The notes under the pieces: generated by a model
Database searches by the model: none
What the model was told of the DNA's origin: nothing
The model's input: the letters and a program-made list of their open reading frames with translations, nothing else
Shown here: in pieces, positions 40,938-50,900 of the stretch
Numbering within the stretch: the stretch's first letter is position 1
Layout of the letters: every line of letters starts with the position of its first letter
Made by a program: the position numbers and the translations under genes
From: JBBWZH01 sp035544115
GTDB taxonomy: Bacteria; Actinomycetota; Actinomycetes; Mycobacteriales; CADCTP01
NCBI GenBank assembly: GCA_963714145.1
Contig: OY970235.1
Span: 5,332,001-5,396,000, forward strand
Length of the DNA: 64,000 nucleotides
Direction: 5' to 3'

Positions 40938-41060
40938 TCCAGGCCCGGTTCGGCCGGGTCCGGGTCTGGCCGGACCGACTCCAGGCCGGTCACAGCCGGG
41001 ATGGTGAACTCGAACCGGATGCCGCCGCCGGGAGTCCCGAGCCAGGATGTGCCTGAGCCA
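40935..41060 (-). pseudogene. C-terminal relic of a histidine kinase ATPase domain
   Basis: On the minus strand one frame reads GTPGGGIRFEFTIPAV, the usual G-box and last strand of a sensor kinase HATPase_c domain, followed by a Pro/Asp-rich tail. There is no start and nothing of the rest of a kinase upstream, where a separate hypothetical gene lies. It is very short, so chance resemblance is possible. Confidence 0.35.
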
Positions 41061-41106
41061 AACGGGTGTTGGCGCGCTCACAACGGCGGCCGGCCGCCGA
41101 TCGCTT

Positions 41107-41577
41107 TCATCGGTCCCATTCCCAGTCCTCCAGAGTCTGGTGGACGGGGACCACGACCAGATGAACGTCGGAACGCCAGCCGTCCGACTCGAGTCGCTCG
41201 AGCAACCGAAGAGCCTCCGCCTCGCTGGTGAACGCACCAGCCTGGAACGTGACGCCTGGCTGGCGCCGGTCCGAGTACTCGACCGCCCAAGCGACGATCG
41301 GATTCTGGTACGTGTCGGGAGGGACGAGCTGCGCCAGGCTCGCTCTCAAAGCAGCCTCCTCGCTGGCCCTATCAGCACCTACGGCCCGCTCCCAAGCCTC
41401 AAGACGTTGAAAGATATCGAGGTCGGTGCCGTCAAGGCCGTGTTCGCCGGCGAGATCTCGGGTCAAACCCATGAACGCGCCGAAGAAGTCAGCCATCGAC
41501 TGGTGATCGCTCAGCAACGCGCGGGCCTCGTCGATCAGGTGACACCGGGCGCGCGCGAACGGGTCGTCCTCACTCAC
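41107..41577 (-). CDS. Hypothetical acidic soluble protein
   Basis: 156 residues from GTG 41577 with GGAG 7 nt upstream. The first 95 residues are helical and acidic (FARARCHLIDEARALLSDHQ, GTDLDIFQRLEAWERAVG). The last 55 form an alpha/beta unit containing QAGAFTSEAEALRLLERLES and ending DWEWDR. Codon bias is weaker and GC lower than in neighbouring genes, which suggests recent acquisition. I do not recognise the family. Its size and acidity would suit an immunity or antitoxin-type protein, but nothing in the sequence proves that. A short frame of about 19 codons overlaps its start from 41632 down. Confidence 0.6.
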   Translation of the reverse strand: MSEDDPFARARCHLIDEARALLSDHQSMADFFGAFMGLTRDLAGEHGLDGTDLDIFQRLEAWERAVGADRASEEAALRASLAQLVPPDTYQNPIVAWAVEYSDRRQPGVTFQAGAFTSEAEALRLLERLESDGWRSDVHLVVVPVHQTLEDWEWDR

Positions 41578-41632
41578 CTGCGCGCTCCGTGCGGATCAAT
41601 TCGAAACGCGATTCGATCTCCACCACAACCCC

Positions 41633-41854
41633 CTACAAACAATCCCCGCCTGATGCCAATAATTCACCCTTGGTGCAGAGCGACTCGACCGGCGCGCGGG
41701 CGGATCGGTGCGGAACCTCGTCTGGTGCAGCCGAGCCCGACAAATCGTAGGGACCACGTCGAAACCGCGATTCCAGCTTGCCGACCACCAAGTCGCGGAC
41801 GTCGGCACATCGGCGGCGACCAGAACCTCGAGTCACCCCAGCACCGTCCCCCAT
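41633..41854 (-). CDS. Possible small protein, low confidence
   Basis: 73 codons from ATG 41854 (MGDGAGVTRGSGRRRCADV) to a TAG at 41633. TACGTT ends 8 nt before the ATG, suggesting a leaderless promoter. Composition is less GC-rich than the surroundings and wobble bias is weak, so this may be a decayed gene. It holds most of the otherwise gene-free stretch 41578-41909, in which I see nothing else clear. Confidence 0.25.
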   Translation of the reverse strand: MGDGAGVTRGSGRRRCADVRDLVVGKLESRFRRGPYDLSGSAAPDEVPHRSARAPVESLCTKGELLASGGDCL

Positions 41855-41909
41855 CTGTACCTAACGTAGCCGGGCTGGGCAACAGCTCACAGTTCGTGGC
41901 CGTCGGCCG

Positions 41910-44639
41910 ATGGGTGAGGGCATGTGGAACGGGCTGCGGAGCCGGACCGGGCTGCTGCGGTGGCTCGTTGCCACGATGGTGGTGGCGGGCGCCCTCGGGC
42001 TGGCGGTCGACACCGCCGCGGTCCAGCTCGGCACCGCCGCGGTCGAGAACCTGCTGCCGGTCGCCGCGCTGGTGGCCGGTGTGCGGATGTACCGGCCGCG
42101 CCGGCCCGCTCCCTGGCTGCTGCTCGCCGCCGGGCAGCTCTGCTTCGCCGTCGGCGACCTGAGCTACGACTATGACAGCCTCGTCCGGCACATCGAGCCT
42201 GCGCTGCCGTCCATCGCGGATGGTTGGTACCTGGCCAGGTACCCGCTGATCGCGGCCGGGATTGTGGCCCTCATCAAGGGCCGCACCCCCGGCCAGGACC
42301 GGGCCAGGTTGCTCGACGCGCTCATGATCACGATCGGCCTCGGCACGGTGACCTGGGCACTCCTGATCGACAGGTATTCGCACCACGATCTGAGCCCGTT
42401 GGCGCAGCTCACCTCGACCGGCTACCCGCTGATGGACGTCCTGCTGCTGGGCCTGGTGGCCCGGCTGCTCGTCGGTGGTGGGCCCCGGACAGCGGCGGCC
42501 TACCTGCTGGCCGGCGGGATCCTGCCGCTGCTGCTGTCCGACATCGTGCTCGCCATCGGCCGGGTCACGGGCACGTTCCACCCTGGCGGGGTGGTCGAAC
42601 TGGGCTGGGTGGCGTACTGCTGCTGCCTCGGTGCGGCCCCGCTGCACCCGTCGATGGCCCGGCTGAACGAGCCGGTGCCGGTCGGCAGGGTCCAGCTCAG
42701 CGGGTTCCGGTTCGTCGCGCTGACCGCGGCGCCGGCGCTGGCCGCCACGCTGGTGGTCGCGTTCAGCGACGTGCTGGACGACCCGTTCGGCCCGCACGTG
42801 CTGATCGGCAGCTCGGTGCTGCTCTGGACGCTGGCGAGCAGCCGGGTGAACGGGCTGATCCGGGACCTGCGCGGGGCGACCGCGCAGAACGACGACCTGC
42901 ACCGCCGGCAGGCTGACGAGCGGTTCCAGCGGCTGATCGAGAACTCCTCGGACGTGATCACCGTGGTCGACACCGACCTGACCGTCCGATACCAGACGCC
43001 GTCGGTGCAGCGGGTACTCGGCTACGAGCCGGACGAACTGCTGGCCACGAACCTGATCACGATGATCCACCCGGACGACCTGCCGACGGTCACCGGGTCG
43101 TTCACCTCCGGTATCGGCAGCACCGGCACCGGGCGGCCGGTGCCGACCACTGTGGACTGCCGGATCCTGCGCAAGGACGGCAGCTACATCCACGCCGAGA
43201 CCATCGCCTCGGCCGTGCCCACCACCCCACCGCAGTACGTGCTCACCACCCGGGACGTCACCGCCCGCCGGACGCTCGAGGAGCAACTGCGGTACCAGGC
43301 GTTCCACGATCCGCTGACCGGGCTGGCCAACCGGGCGCTGTTCGTCGACCGGGTGCACCACGCGCTGGGGCGGCGCAGCCTGGCCGACCTGCCGCTGGCC
43401 GTGCTGTTCCTCGACCTGGACGACTTCAAGACGGTCAACGACTCGCTCGGCCACGACGTCGGCGACGAACTGCTGGTCGCGGTCGCCGACCGGCTGCGGC
43501 TGCTGCTGCGCACCTCGGACACGCCGGCCCGGCTCAGCGGGGACGAGTTCGCGGTGCTGCTGGAAGACCTCACCGACCCGGCCGACGCGACCGCGGTGGC
43601 GATCCGCGTCCTGACCGCGCTGCGCGCCCCGTTCGTCCTGGCCGGGCAGGAGGTCGCCGGCTTGGCCAGCATCGGCATCGCGCTGGTCGACCTGGACGGC
43701 ATCCCGCGCGCCGAGGACCTGCTGCGCGACGCCGAGGCCGCCATGTACACCGCGAAGGCCCGGGACCGCGGCGGCTACGTCGTGTTCACGGCCAGCATGC
43801 ACGCCGCGATGGTGCGCAAGCTGACCCTCACCGCGGAGCTGCGCACGGCCCTGGCCAAGGGCCAGTTCGCGGTGCACTACCAGCCGATCCTCTCGCTCAA
43901 CGACGGCCGGATCACCGGGGTGGAGACACTGGCCCGCTGGCCGCACCCGACCCGCGGCATGATCGGCCCGGACGAGTTCATCCCGCTGGCCGAGGAGAGC
44001 GGGCTGATCGTCCCGTTGGGCCGATGGGTGCTGGAGCAGGCCTGCGCCGAGGGCGCCCGCTGGCACGCCGCCGGCTTCGGGCCGCTGTCGATCGGGGTCA
44101 ACGTCTCGCTCCGGCAGATGCAGGACCCGGCCTTCACCGACGAGGTCGCCGCGGTCCTCGCCGCCGCCGGCCTACCGCCGGATCGGCTCACCCTGGAGAT
44201 CACCGAATCCTTTCTGGCCGAGGAGGGCGACGCGATGGTCGAGCGGCTACGGTCGTTGAAGCGGCTCGGCGTCCGGCTCGCGCTGGACGACTTCGGCACC
44301 GGCTACTCATCGCTGAGCCGGCTGCGCGGCTTCCCGATCGACATCCTGAAGATCCCGAAACCATTCGTGGACGGGATCCCGCACGGCGCCGACCAGTCCG
44401 CGCTGGCCCGCACGATCACCGACCTGGCCCGGACGCTGCGGATGGACGTGGTCGCCGAGGGCATCGAACACTGGGAGCAGTGGGTCGAGCTACGCCGGAT
44501 GGCCTGCCGCTACGGCCAGGGCTTCTACTTCGCCAAGCCCATGCCGGCCGCCGAGATCGACAAGCTGCTGCGCCGCGGCTGGTCCGCCGGCCCGCTGGAA
44601 GTGTCCTGGACCGCGCATGCCCAGCCACGCCCGGCCTGA
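41910..44639 (+). CDS. Multi-pass membrane PAS-GGDEF-EAL cyclic-di-GMP protein
   Basis: 909 residues from ATG 41910; a second ATG at 41922, 2 nt after GAGGG, is an alternative. About eight hydrophobic helices fill residues 15-320. A PAS domain follows (about 340-460: LIENSSDVITVVDTD). The cyclase motif at 543-547 is SGDEF, with LDLDDFKTVNDSLGHD upstream and an RTSD inhibitory site exactly five residues before it. The EAL motif is ETL (Glu672). NVSLRQ, LEITES, DDFGTGYSS, AEGIE and GQGFYF are present, but the usual KID is KIP (LKIPKPFV), so one metal-site aspartate is lost. Product feedback on cyclase activity is possible; phosphodiesterase activity is uncertain. This is the third such protein in the window. 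Confidence 0.9.
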   Translation: MGEGMWNGLRSRTGLLRWLVATMVVAGALGLAVDTAAVQLGTAAVENLLPVAALVAGVRMYRPRRPAPWLLLAAGQLCFAVGDLSYDYDSLVRHIEPALPSIADGWYLARYPLIAAGIVALIKGRTPGQDRARLLDALMITIGLGTVTWALLIDRYSHHDLSPLAQLTSTGYPLMDVLLLGLVARLLVGGGPRTAAAYLLAGGILPLLLSDIVLAIGRVTGTFHPGGVVELGWVAYCCCLGAAPLHPSMARLNEPVPVGRVQLSGFRFVALTAAPALAATLVVAFSDVLDDPFGPHVLIGSSVLLWTLASSRVNGLIRDLRGATAQNDDLHRRQADERFQRLIENSSDVITVVDTDLTVRYQTPSVQRVLGYEPDELLATNLITMIHPDDLPTVTGSFTSGIGSTGTGRPVPTTVDCRILRKDGSYIHAETIASAVPTTPPQYVLTTRDVTARRTLEEQLRYQAFHDPLTGLANRALFVDRVHHALGRRSLADLPLAVLFLDLDDFKTVNDSLGHDVGDELLVAVADRLRLLLRTSDTPARLSGDEFAVLLEDLTDPADATAVAIRVLTALRAPFVLAGQEVAGLASIGIALVDLDGIPRAEDLLRDAEAAMYTAKARDRGGYVVFTASMHAAMVRKLTLTAELRTALAKGQFAVHYQPILSLNDGRITGVETLARWPHPTRGMIGPDEFIPLAEESGLIVPLGRWVLEQACAEGARWHAAGFGPLSIGVNVSLRQMQDPAFTDEVAAVLAAAGLPPDRLTLEITESFLAEEGDAMVERLRSLKRLGVRLALDDFGTGYSSLSRLRGFPIDILKIPKPFVDGIPHGADQSALARTITDLARTLRMDVVAEGIEHWEQWVELRRMACRYGQGFYFAKPMPAAEIDKLLRRGWSAGPLEVSWTAHAQPRPA

Positions 44640-44647
44640 TCCGTTCC

Positions 44648-44945
44648 ACCCGCGGGTGACGGGTTGGGCACGCGGGTGACGGGTTCCTTGTGCGGGTGAC
44701 GGGTTCCCTGCGCAGGTGACGGGTTCCCTACGCGGGTGGCGGGTTCGGGGCACGCGGGTGACGGGTTCATCGCGCGGGTGCCCCATTCCCTGCGCGGGTG
44801 GCGGGTTCGGGCATGCGGGTGACGGGTTCATCGCGCGGGTGACGGGTTCGCTGCGCGGGTGACGGGTTGGGGTGTGCGGGTGATGGCGCCTGGCCATCAC
44901 CGGACAGCGAAGGGCGTCACCCGCACAGGGAACCCGTCACCCGTC
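44648..44945. repeat. GTGACGGG repeat array, locus 2
   Basis: This fills most of the gene-free stretch 44640-44992. About twelve head-to-tail units of 19-22 bp, consensus GCGGGTGACGGGTTC plus 4-7 variable bases, run from 44648 to about 44890. The unit GCGGGTGATGGCGCC then marks a switch, after which inverted units (GCGTCACCCG, CCCGTCACCCG) close the array at 44945. Unit, switch and final inversion match locus 1 at 17691-18041. It lies between convergent genes. Confidence 0.85.
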
Positions 44946-44992
44946 GGCGCGCCGGGTCCGAGGGCGGTGGCGGGACGGCCAGGGCCGCCGGG

Positions 44993-47900
44993 TCAGGAGG
45001 TCAGCGGGAACGGGTGATTCGCGGCGTCCAGGCCGACCGGGAAGCCGGGGTCGGCCGGGTCGCCGAACGGGCGGCGCTGCGCCGGCGGTACCGCGTCCCG
45101 GTCGGTCAGCGCGTCCCGCAGCCGGGCCAGCATCATCTGGTCGTCCGCGGTCAGGTGCGATGAGGTCTCGTTCCACCGGGCCGCCGGCAGCTCGCGCAGG
45201 AACACCCGGATCGGCTTGCCCGCGGCCGCGTCCGCCACCGCGAGCAGCTTGAACCGCAGGTTGCCGGCGAAAACCACGACGTCGGCCTCATCCGGCAGGT
45301 CCAACCCGGCAGCGCGGCGACCGGTCGCCGACCAGATCAGGAACTCCGTGTTGCCCGGCAGCGCGGCGGTCCGGTTCGCGGTACAGCGCAGGAAAGCCCG
45401 CTCGGTTAGCAGCGAGCCGGGCCGGTAGGCGGCAAGCTGGTCGGGGCGGAGGTTGCCGCCCCGGAACGCCGGGCCACGGTACGACGCCAGCCGGCGCAGC
45501 CCCGACGTGATGCAGGCGACCGCCGGATCGGCCGGCGGCGCGTCCGTCCGCAGCATCGGGTCAAGCTCCGCCGCGAACTCGGTCAGGTAGACCCGCACCG
45601 CCACCAGGTCGGTGACGATCGCCTCGTCCGGATCCCCGGAGGCGCGCAGCCCTGGCCGCTGCGACAGCAGCCGGCTCACCGACCGCGCGTGCACGTCGTA
45701 CCGCCACTGCAACCGCGCCCGGAACTGACCCCGCTCCTCCGCCGAACTCCGATGCGTCGCCGCCCGCCCCGCTGCTGGCGGAGCCGGTGGCCTCGCTGCG
45801 GCCCCGGCCGGCGGCGTAACCGCCGGCACAGCCGAGCCGGCCGGCGGTGGCGCAACCCGCTGCGAGGCAGGCGGACCGGACGCCCCGTGCGGCGACGCCG
45901 CCGGCGCGGCGGCAGGCGGCACAGCCCCCGAGGCAGGCGGACCTCCCGATGGCGCGGCATCCGCCGCAACCCCCGGCGACGCAGGCGGCCTCGACATCCC
46001 TTGCGGCGACGGCACCCCCGAGACAGCCGAACCCGACGGCCCGGCCGACGGACGCGACGCGGCATCCGGCGCCGCAGGCGGCCCAGACATCCCTTGTGGC
46101 GACGGTGCCGGCGCGGCCGATGGCGCCGGCACCCCGGACGCAGTCGAGCCCGCCAGCGGCGCGGCGGACGGGCGCGGCGCGCCCTCTTGCGACCCAGTCG
46201 GGCCAGACGTCCCTGGCTGCGACGGGGCCGGCGGCACGACCCCGGACCCAGCCGAACCCGCCGACGGCGGTACGGCGGGCGGCGGCGTCGCCTCCGCGGG
46301 CGTTCCGGATACTCCGGCGGACGGTGTAGTCGCGGCGGGCGGCGATACCGGGGACGGTGGTGCTGCGCCGACCGGGGGCGGTGCGACGGGCGTCTCGGGC
46401 GCGGAGGGCTGCTGCCGGCTCGCCGACGCCGAGTCATCAGGTCGATGCCCCCCGACGGCCGGGACGGGGCCGGCCGGGACGGGGGCGGCCGGGACGGGGG
46501 CGGCCGGGACGGGGGGAGGTGCCGCCGCGGGCGGGGACGCGGGTTGCCCTGGTGCCGGCGGTAGCACCGCCGACCACTCGGCCGCGGCCGCGGGATCAGC
46601 CCCGGCCGGCAGGACCGGGTCGCGCGGCCCGGGCGGTTGCGGCGGCCCTGCCGGCGGTGCGGCACCGCCTGCGGCGGCTTCGGTCGGTGCAGCGGCGCCG
46701 GGTCCGGCTGGCCGCTGGTCGCCGGGCATCGGCGGCTCGACCGGCTGGCGCCACTGGGCTCGTGGCACTGTGGCGGGTGGCGGCGCGGGGGTGCTGGCCG
46801 ATGTCGTCGGGATGGCGGCCAGCCAGGAAACGGCCGCCGGCTCACCCCCGGCCACCGACTCGTCCCCGGCCACCAGCTCATCCCGAACCGCCGGCTCTAC
46901 CCCAGCCACCGGCTCCATCCCGGCCGCTGGCTCAGCCCGGACCGCCGGATCGCCCCGGACCGCCCGTTGCGCCGGGGCCGCCGCACCCTTCCCAGCCACC
47001 GGTCCAGCCTCGGCCGACGACTCGGCCCCGAGCACCGGTTCGCCACCGGCCACCGGCTTTCCTCCAGCCGCCGGATCGTCCGCGGCCGCCGGATCGACCC
47101 GAACCGGCCGCTCGGGCCGGGCCACCGGCTCCACCGCGGCCGGCGGCTCGGGCCGGACCGCCGGATCGCCGCCGGGTGTCGGCTGGGCCTGGGGGGTCGG
47201 CGGTTCGGGCTGGTTCGACGTGGCTGGGCTGTCGGCCGGTTGCGACGGCGCGGCCGGTGCGGCGGCGCGAACAGCCGCCGCCGCGGGACCTTCCCCATCC
47301 GCAGGGGGCGGCGCGGCGAGCCCGTCCGCCGGCGCAGCGCCCGCAGTGGCCGGTGCTGCCGCCAGTGGTGGCGGGCCGGCCGCCGGCGGGTGAAGTGCGA
47401 TGCGGGCCGGGCGCGGGAGCAGGTCGGTGCGAACCCGGGCGCGGCGCAGACCGGGGAGCGTGACTGCCGCGGCGGCGCCGGTGCGGCTGGGCGGGTAGCG
47501 GTGGAACGGGGTGGCCGCGACGAGTAGGCCGTCGCGGGTGATGTAGACGTGGCTGCTGCTGGCCAGGACGGGAACGCCTGCGGCATAGGCGATGCGGCGC
47601 GCGACGCCGGCCGGGTCGGCGGTCCGCGCCGGATCGGCGGCAACGGGCGGATCGGCCCGGCCGGCGGCACCGGTCGGACCGGCAGCCTGACCCGCGGCAG
47701 CGGCAGCACCCGGGAGGGCCCGGCCGGCGGGATCGGCAGCCCGAGCCGGGGCTGCGCCCGGGACGGCCCGGCCGGCGGCACCGGACGGACCGGCAGCTTG
47801 GACCGGGGCAGCGGCGGCACCCGGGACGGCCGGGTCGGCGGCACCGGACGGATCGGCAGCCTGGGCCGGGGCAGCGGCACCCCGAACGGCCCGGCCTGCG

Positions 47901-50900
47901 GCACCGGACGGATCGGCAGCCCGAGCCGGAGATGCGCCCGGGACGGCCCGGCCGGCGGCACCGGCGGGATCGACAGCCGGGCCACCGGCAGTAGCCGGGA
48001 CGGCCGGATCACGCGGGACGGCCGGATCACGCGGGGCGGTGGGACGGGCGGGACCGGGGGTGGCCAGGGCGAGGTCGGTGATCAGCAGGATGGGGCGGCC
48101 GGCGGACTCGGGAGCGGCGGCGAGGATGCGGCCCAACTCGTCCGGGGTGAGCCGGTCGGCGCGGTAGGAGAAGGCGCCCGGGATGGCCGGGGCCTCGACG
48201 GTGAACAGGCCGGGCCGGGTCGGGACGCGGCTGAGCGCGGTGCGGGTCCGCTGGTCCGGCCAGTCGGTCGGGGCCAGCCGGCGGCCGGACGGGGTGCGGG
48301 TGCTCTCCCGCACGATCCGGTCGAGGCGCACGTCGAGTCCACTTGCGACAGTCGCAGGCCGGGGCGGCGGTGCCGGGCGGCGGGCCGGCGCCCGGGTACC
48401 GCCGCGCGGCTCGATCCGGGACCAGCGGCCGTCCGGTGGGGCGGTCAGGGTGAGCGTACCGGCAGGGTGGGCCGCGACCGAGCCGACCAGCAGCCGGTCC
48501 TGACCTATCCACAGTGGACGGTTGCCGGCCCGGACCGGGATCTGCAGGTAGTTGGCGAGCAGCCGGAGCTCACCGAGCCGGGCGCCCGGCTCGCCGTCGA
48601 CCAGCAGCACCAGCTCACCGCAGCCGGCCCACTGCTCGCGGATCGCCCACAGCGCGTTCGCCAGGTCCCATGGCGTCCACGGTTGGTTCCCGGAGCGGTA
48701 CGGCGTCACGGCGTCCGCCGGGTCGCGCCGGACCACCACGCCGAACCGGCCCGGCCGCCAGGCGGCCCGCCACCAGCGGTCGAACAGGTCCCGGATCGGC
48801 CCGGCGCCAGGGTGGTCGGGCGGGTCGAGTACCGCACCGGGACGCAGCCGGTCGGCCTGGAAAGCGGCGGCCGCGCCCGGGCCGATCGGCACCGGCAGCG
48901 GCAGCGGCGCGCGCAGTCCGGCCCGCTGGGCCGGCGAGAACGGGTACGGCGCGGCCAGCCCGCGCACCTGCGCCTGGCCGAGGTCGGCGCGCCGCGGCAT
49001 CGCCGCCCACCACCGGCCCTGTTGTGGCCCGGTGACCACGGCGACCTGCAGCACGTCAGCCAGTTGCTGCACCACCCAGCCGAGCACGTCCCCCTCGGCG
49101 ACCAGCAACACCGGCCGCCCGGACCAGTCCGGCTGCCCGGCGACCAGCTCGCCGAAATCCGGCGCCGGCAGCGCCCGGTCACCGACCCGGAACGCGGCCC
49201 GGCCCCGGTCGAACCGCACCACCACCGCGTACAGCTCCGGCACCGGCTGCCACCACGGCGCCACCTCGCCCAGCACCGGCTCGGAGCCGTCCGACCCGAC
49301 CAGCACCCCATCCGGCAGCGGCCGGATCACCGGCCCGACCACCCGACCCGCCCCGGCGGCCGCATCCGGCCGGGCCGCGCCCGCGGTGGCCACCGGCGAC
49401 GCTCCAGCCGGTGCCGTCCCGGACGCGGCCCGCCGGCCCAGCCGCTTGAACCGCCGCCGCGCCCCACCCGGCCGATCGGCATCGGCGGCACCCGCCGTCG
49501 CCGCATCGTCCGGAACCGGCGGCGCTGTCCCCGGAGCCGGCGGTCGGGCCGGCACAACCGGTCCGGCCGGCGCGGCGGGGTCGACTACTGCCCCGGCTTC
49601 GCCGGACGGACGACCGGCTGACGCCGCCTGGGGCGCCTGGGCAACCGTGCCGGCGATTGCCGGCTCGGCCGGCGCGGTGGCGTCGTCCGGCGTGGCCGCA
49701 TCGGGCTCCACGGTCGGCGGTGCGACGGCCGGCGGCCCGGAAGGGGGCGCCGGCAGCGGGGTGGTAGCCGGCTGGGCCGCGTCCGCAGGCGTGGCCGGCT
49801 TGGGGCGGCCGCCGCGGACGGCCGGTGGTGCCGCAGCGGGCGGCGCCGCAGCAGCGTCGGGCGGCGCGGCAGCGGTCGCGGACTCGTGGGCGTCGGCAGG
49901 TCGTACGGTCTCGCCACCCGACGGGCGAGCGGGAGCCGGCGGGCTGGCCGGTGGACGGGCGAGGGCCGGCGGGTCAGCCGGCGGACGGGCGGGAGCCGGC
50001 GGGCCAGCCGGCGGACGGGCCGGCGCCGCCGGGTCAGGCGGTTGTGGCGTCGGGACCCGAGGTGGACGACTCGCGGTCTCCGGCGGGGCAAGCGGCGGGG
50101 TTGCGGGCTGCGGCGGCCGGCCGGCCGGGCGCTGCGGCGGCGCTGCGGCGGGCGTGGCAGCAGCTACGGCAGGCCCGCCACCCCGCGCGCCAGCCTGCGG
50201 CTGCGCGACCGCCGGAGGGCGCGGGACCGCCGCAGGGCGCGGCCCAGCCTGCGGCTGCGGGATCTCCGGAGGGCGCGGGGTAGCCGGAGCCTGCGGCCCA
50301 GCCGGCGGGCGCGGCCCAGCCTGCGGGTGCGGGATCGGAGCAGCCCCGGGGCGGGGCGGGGCGACGGGCGGGACCGCTGGCGGGGCGCCACCCGGGGCGG
50401 GCGCGGCCCAGGCGCCACCCGGCGGCACACCACCCGGTGGGGGCGCGGGCCGGGCGCCGGGCGGGGCGGGCGGCGGCGGGGCGGTGAGCTGGAGGTAGGG
50501 CAGCAGGGTGGCCAGGGGCGGGAGGGTGGGCGGCAGGGTGGCCAGGAGTTGGCGGAGTTCGGCGTCGTTGACCGGGGGTTCGTCCGGGCCGCCGACGACG
50601 ATGGCGACGCGGGCCGGGTCGGGGCGCAGGGCGAAGGCGGCGTTCTGCCCGACGGCCGGCGCCGCGGCCGGGTCGCGGGGCAGGTGCACCCAGAGGCCGG
50701 CGGGGATGGGTTCGGCCACCATGCCGGTGGGTGAGCGCAGCGGGCGGGCGGGGAGCAAGCGCTCCCAGCGCGGCGGCGGGTGGCGCAGGCTGGCCAGGGC
50801 CGGGCGGGTGCCGGGGCGGAAGGACCACCAGCCGCCGGAGGTGACCGTGCCGAGGACGAAGACCGAGCCGTCGGCGACCGGGAGCACGATGCCGTCCGGG

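Noticed and set aside
44648..44945. CRISPR-like array
   Set aside because: Units are 19-22 bp with only 4-7 variable bases between conserved cores, orientation changes within the array, and no cas gene is near.
45750..47400. Plus-strand frames opposite the Pro/Ala region of the 2078-residue protein
   Set aside because: They are Arg-rich mirror images of Pro/Ala codons on the other strand and have no start context.
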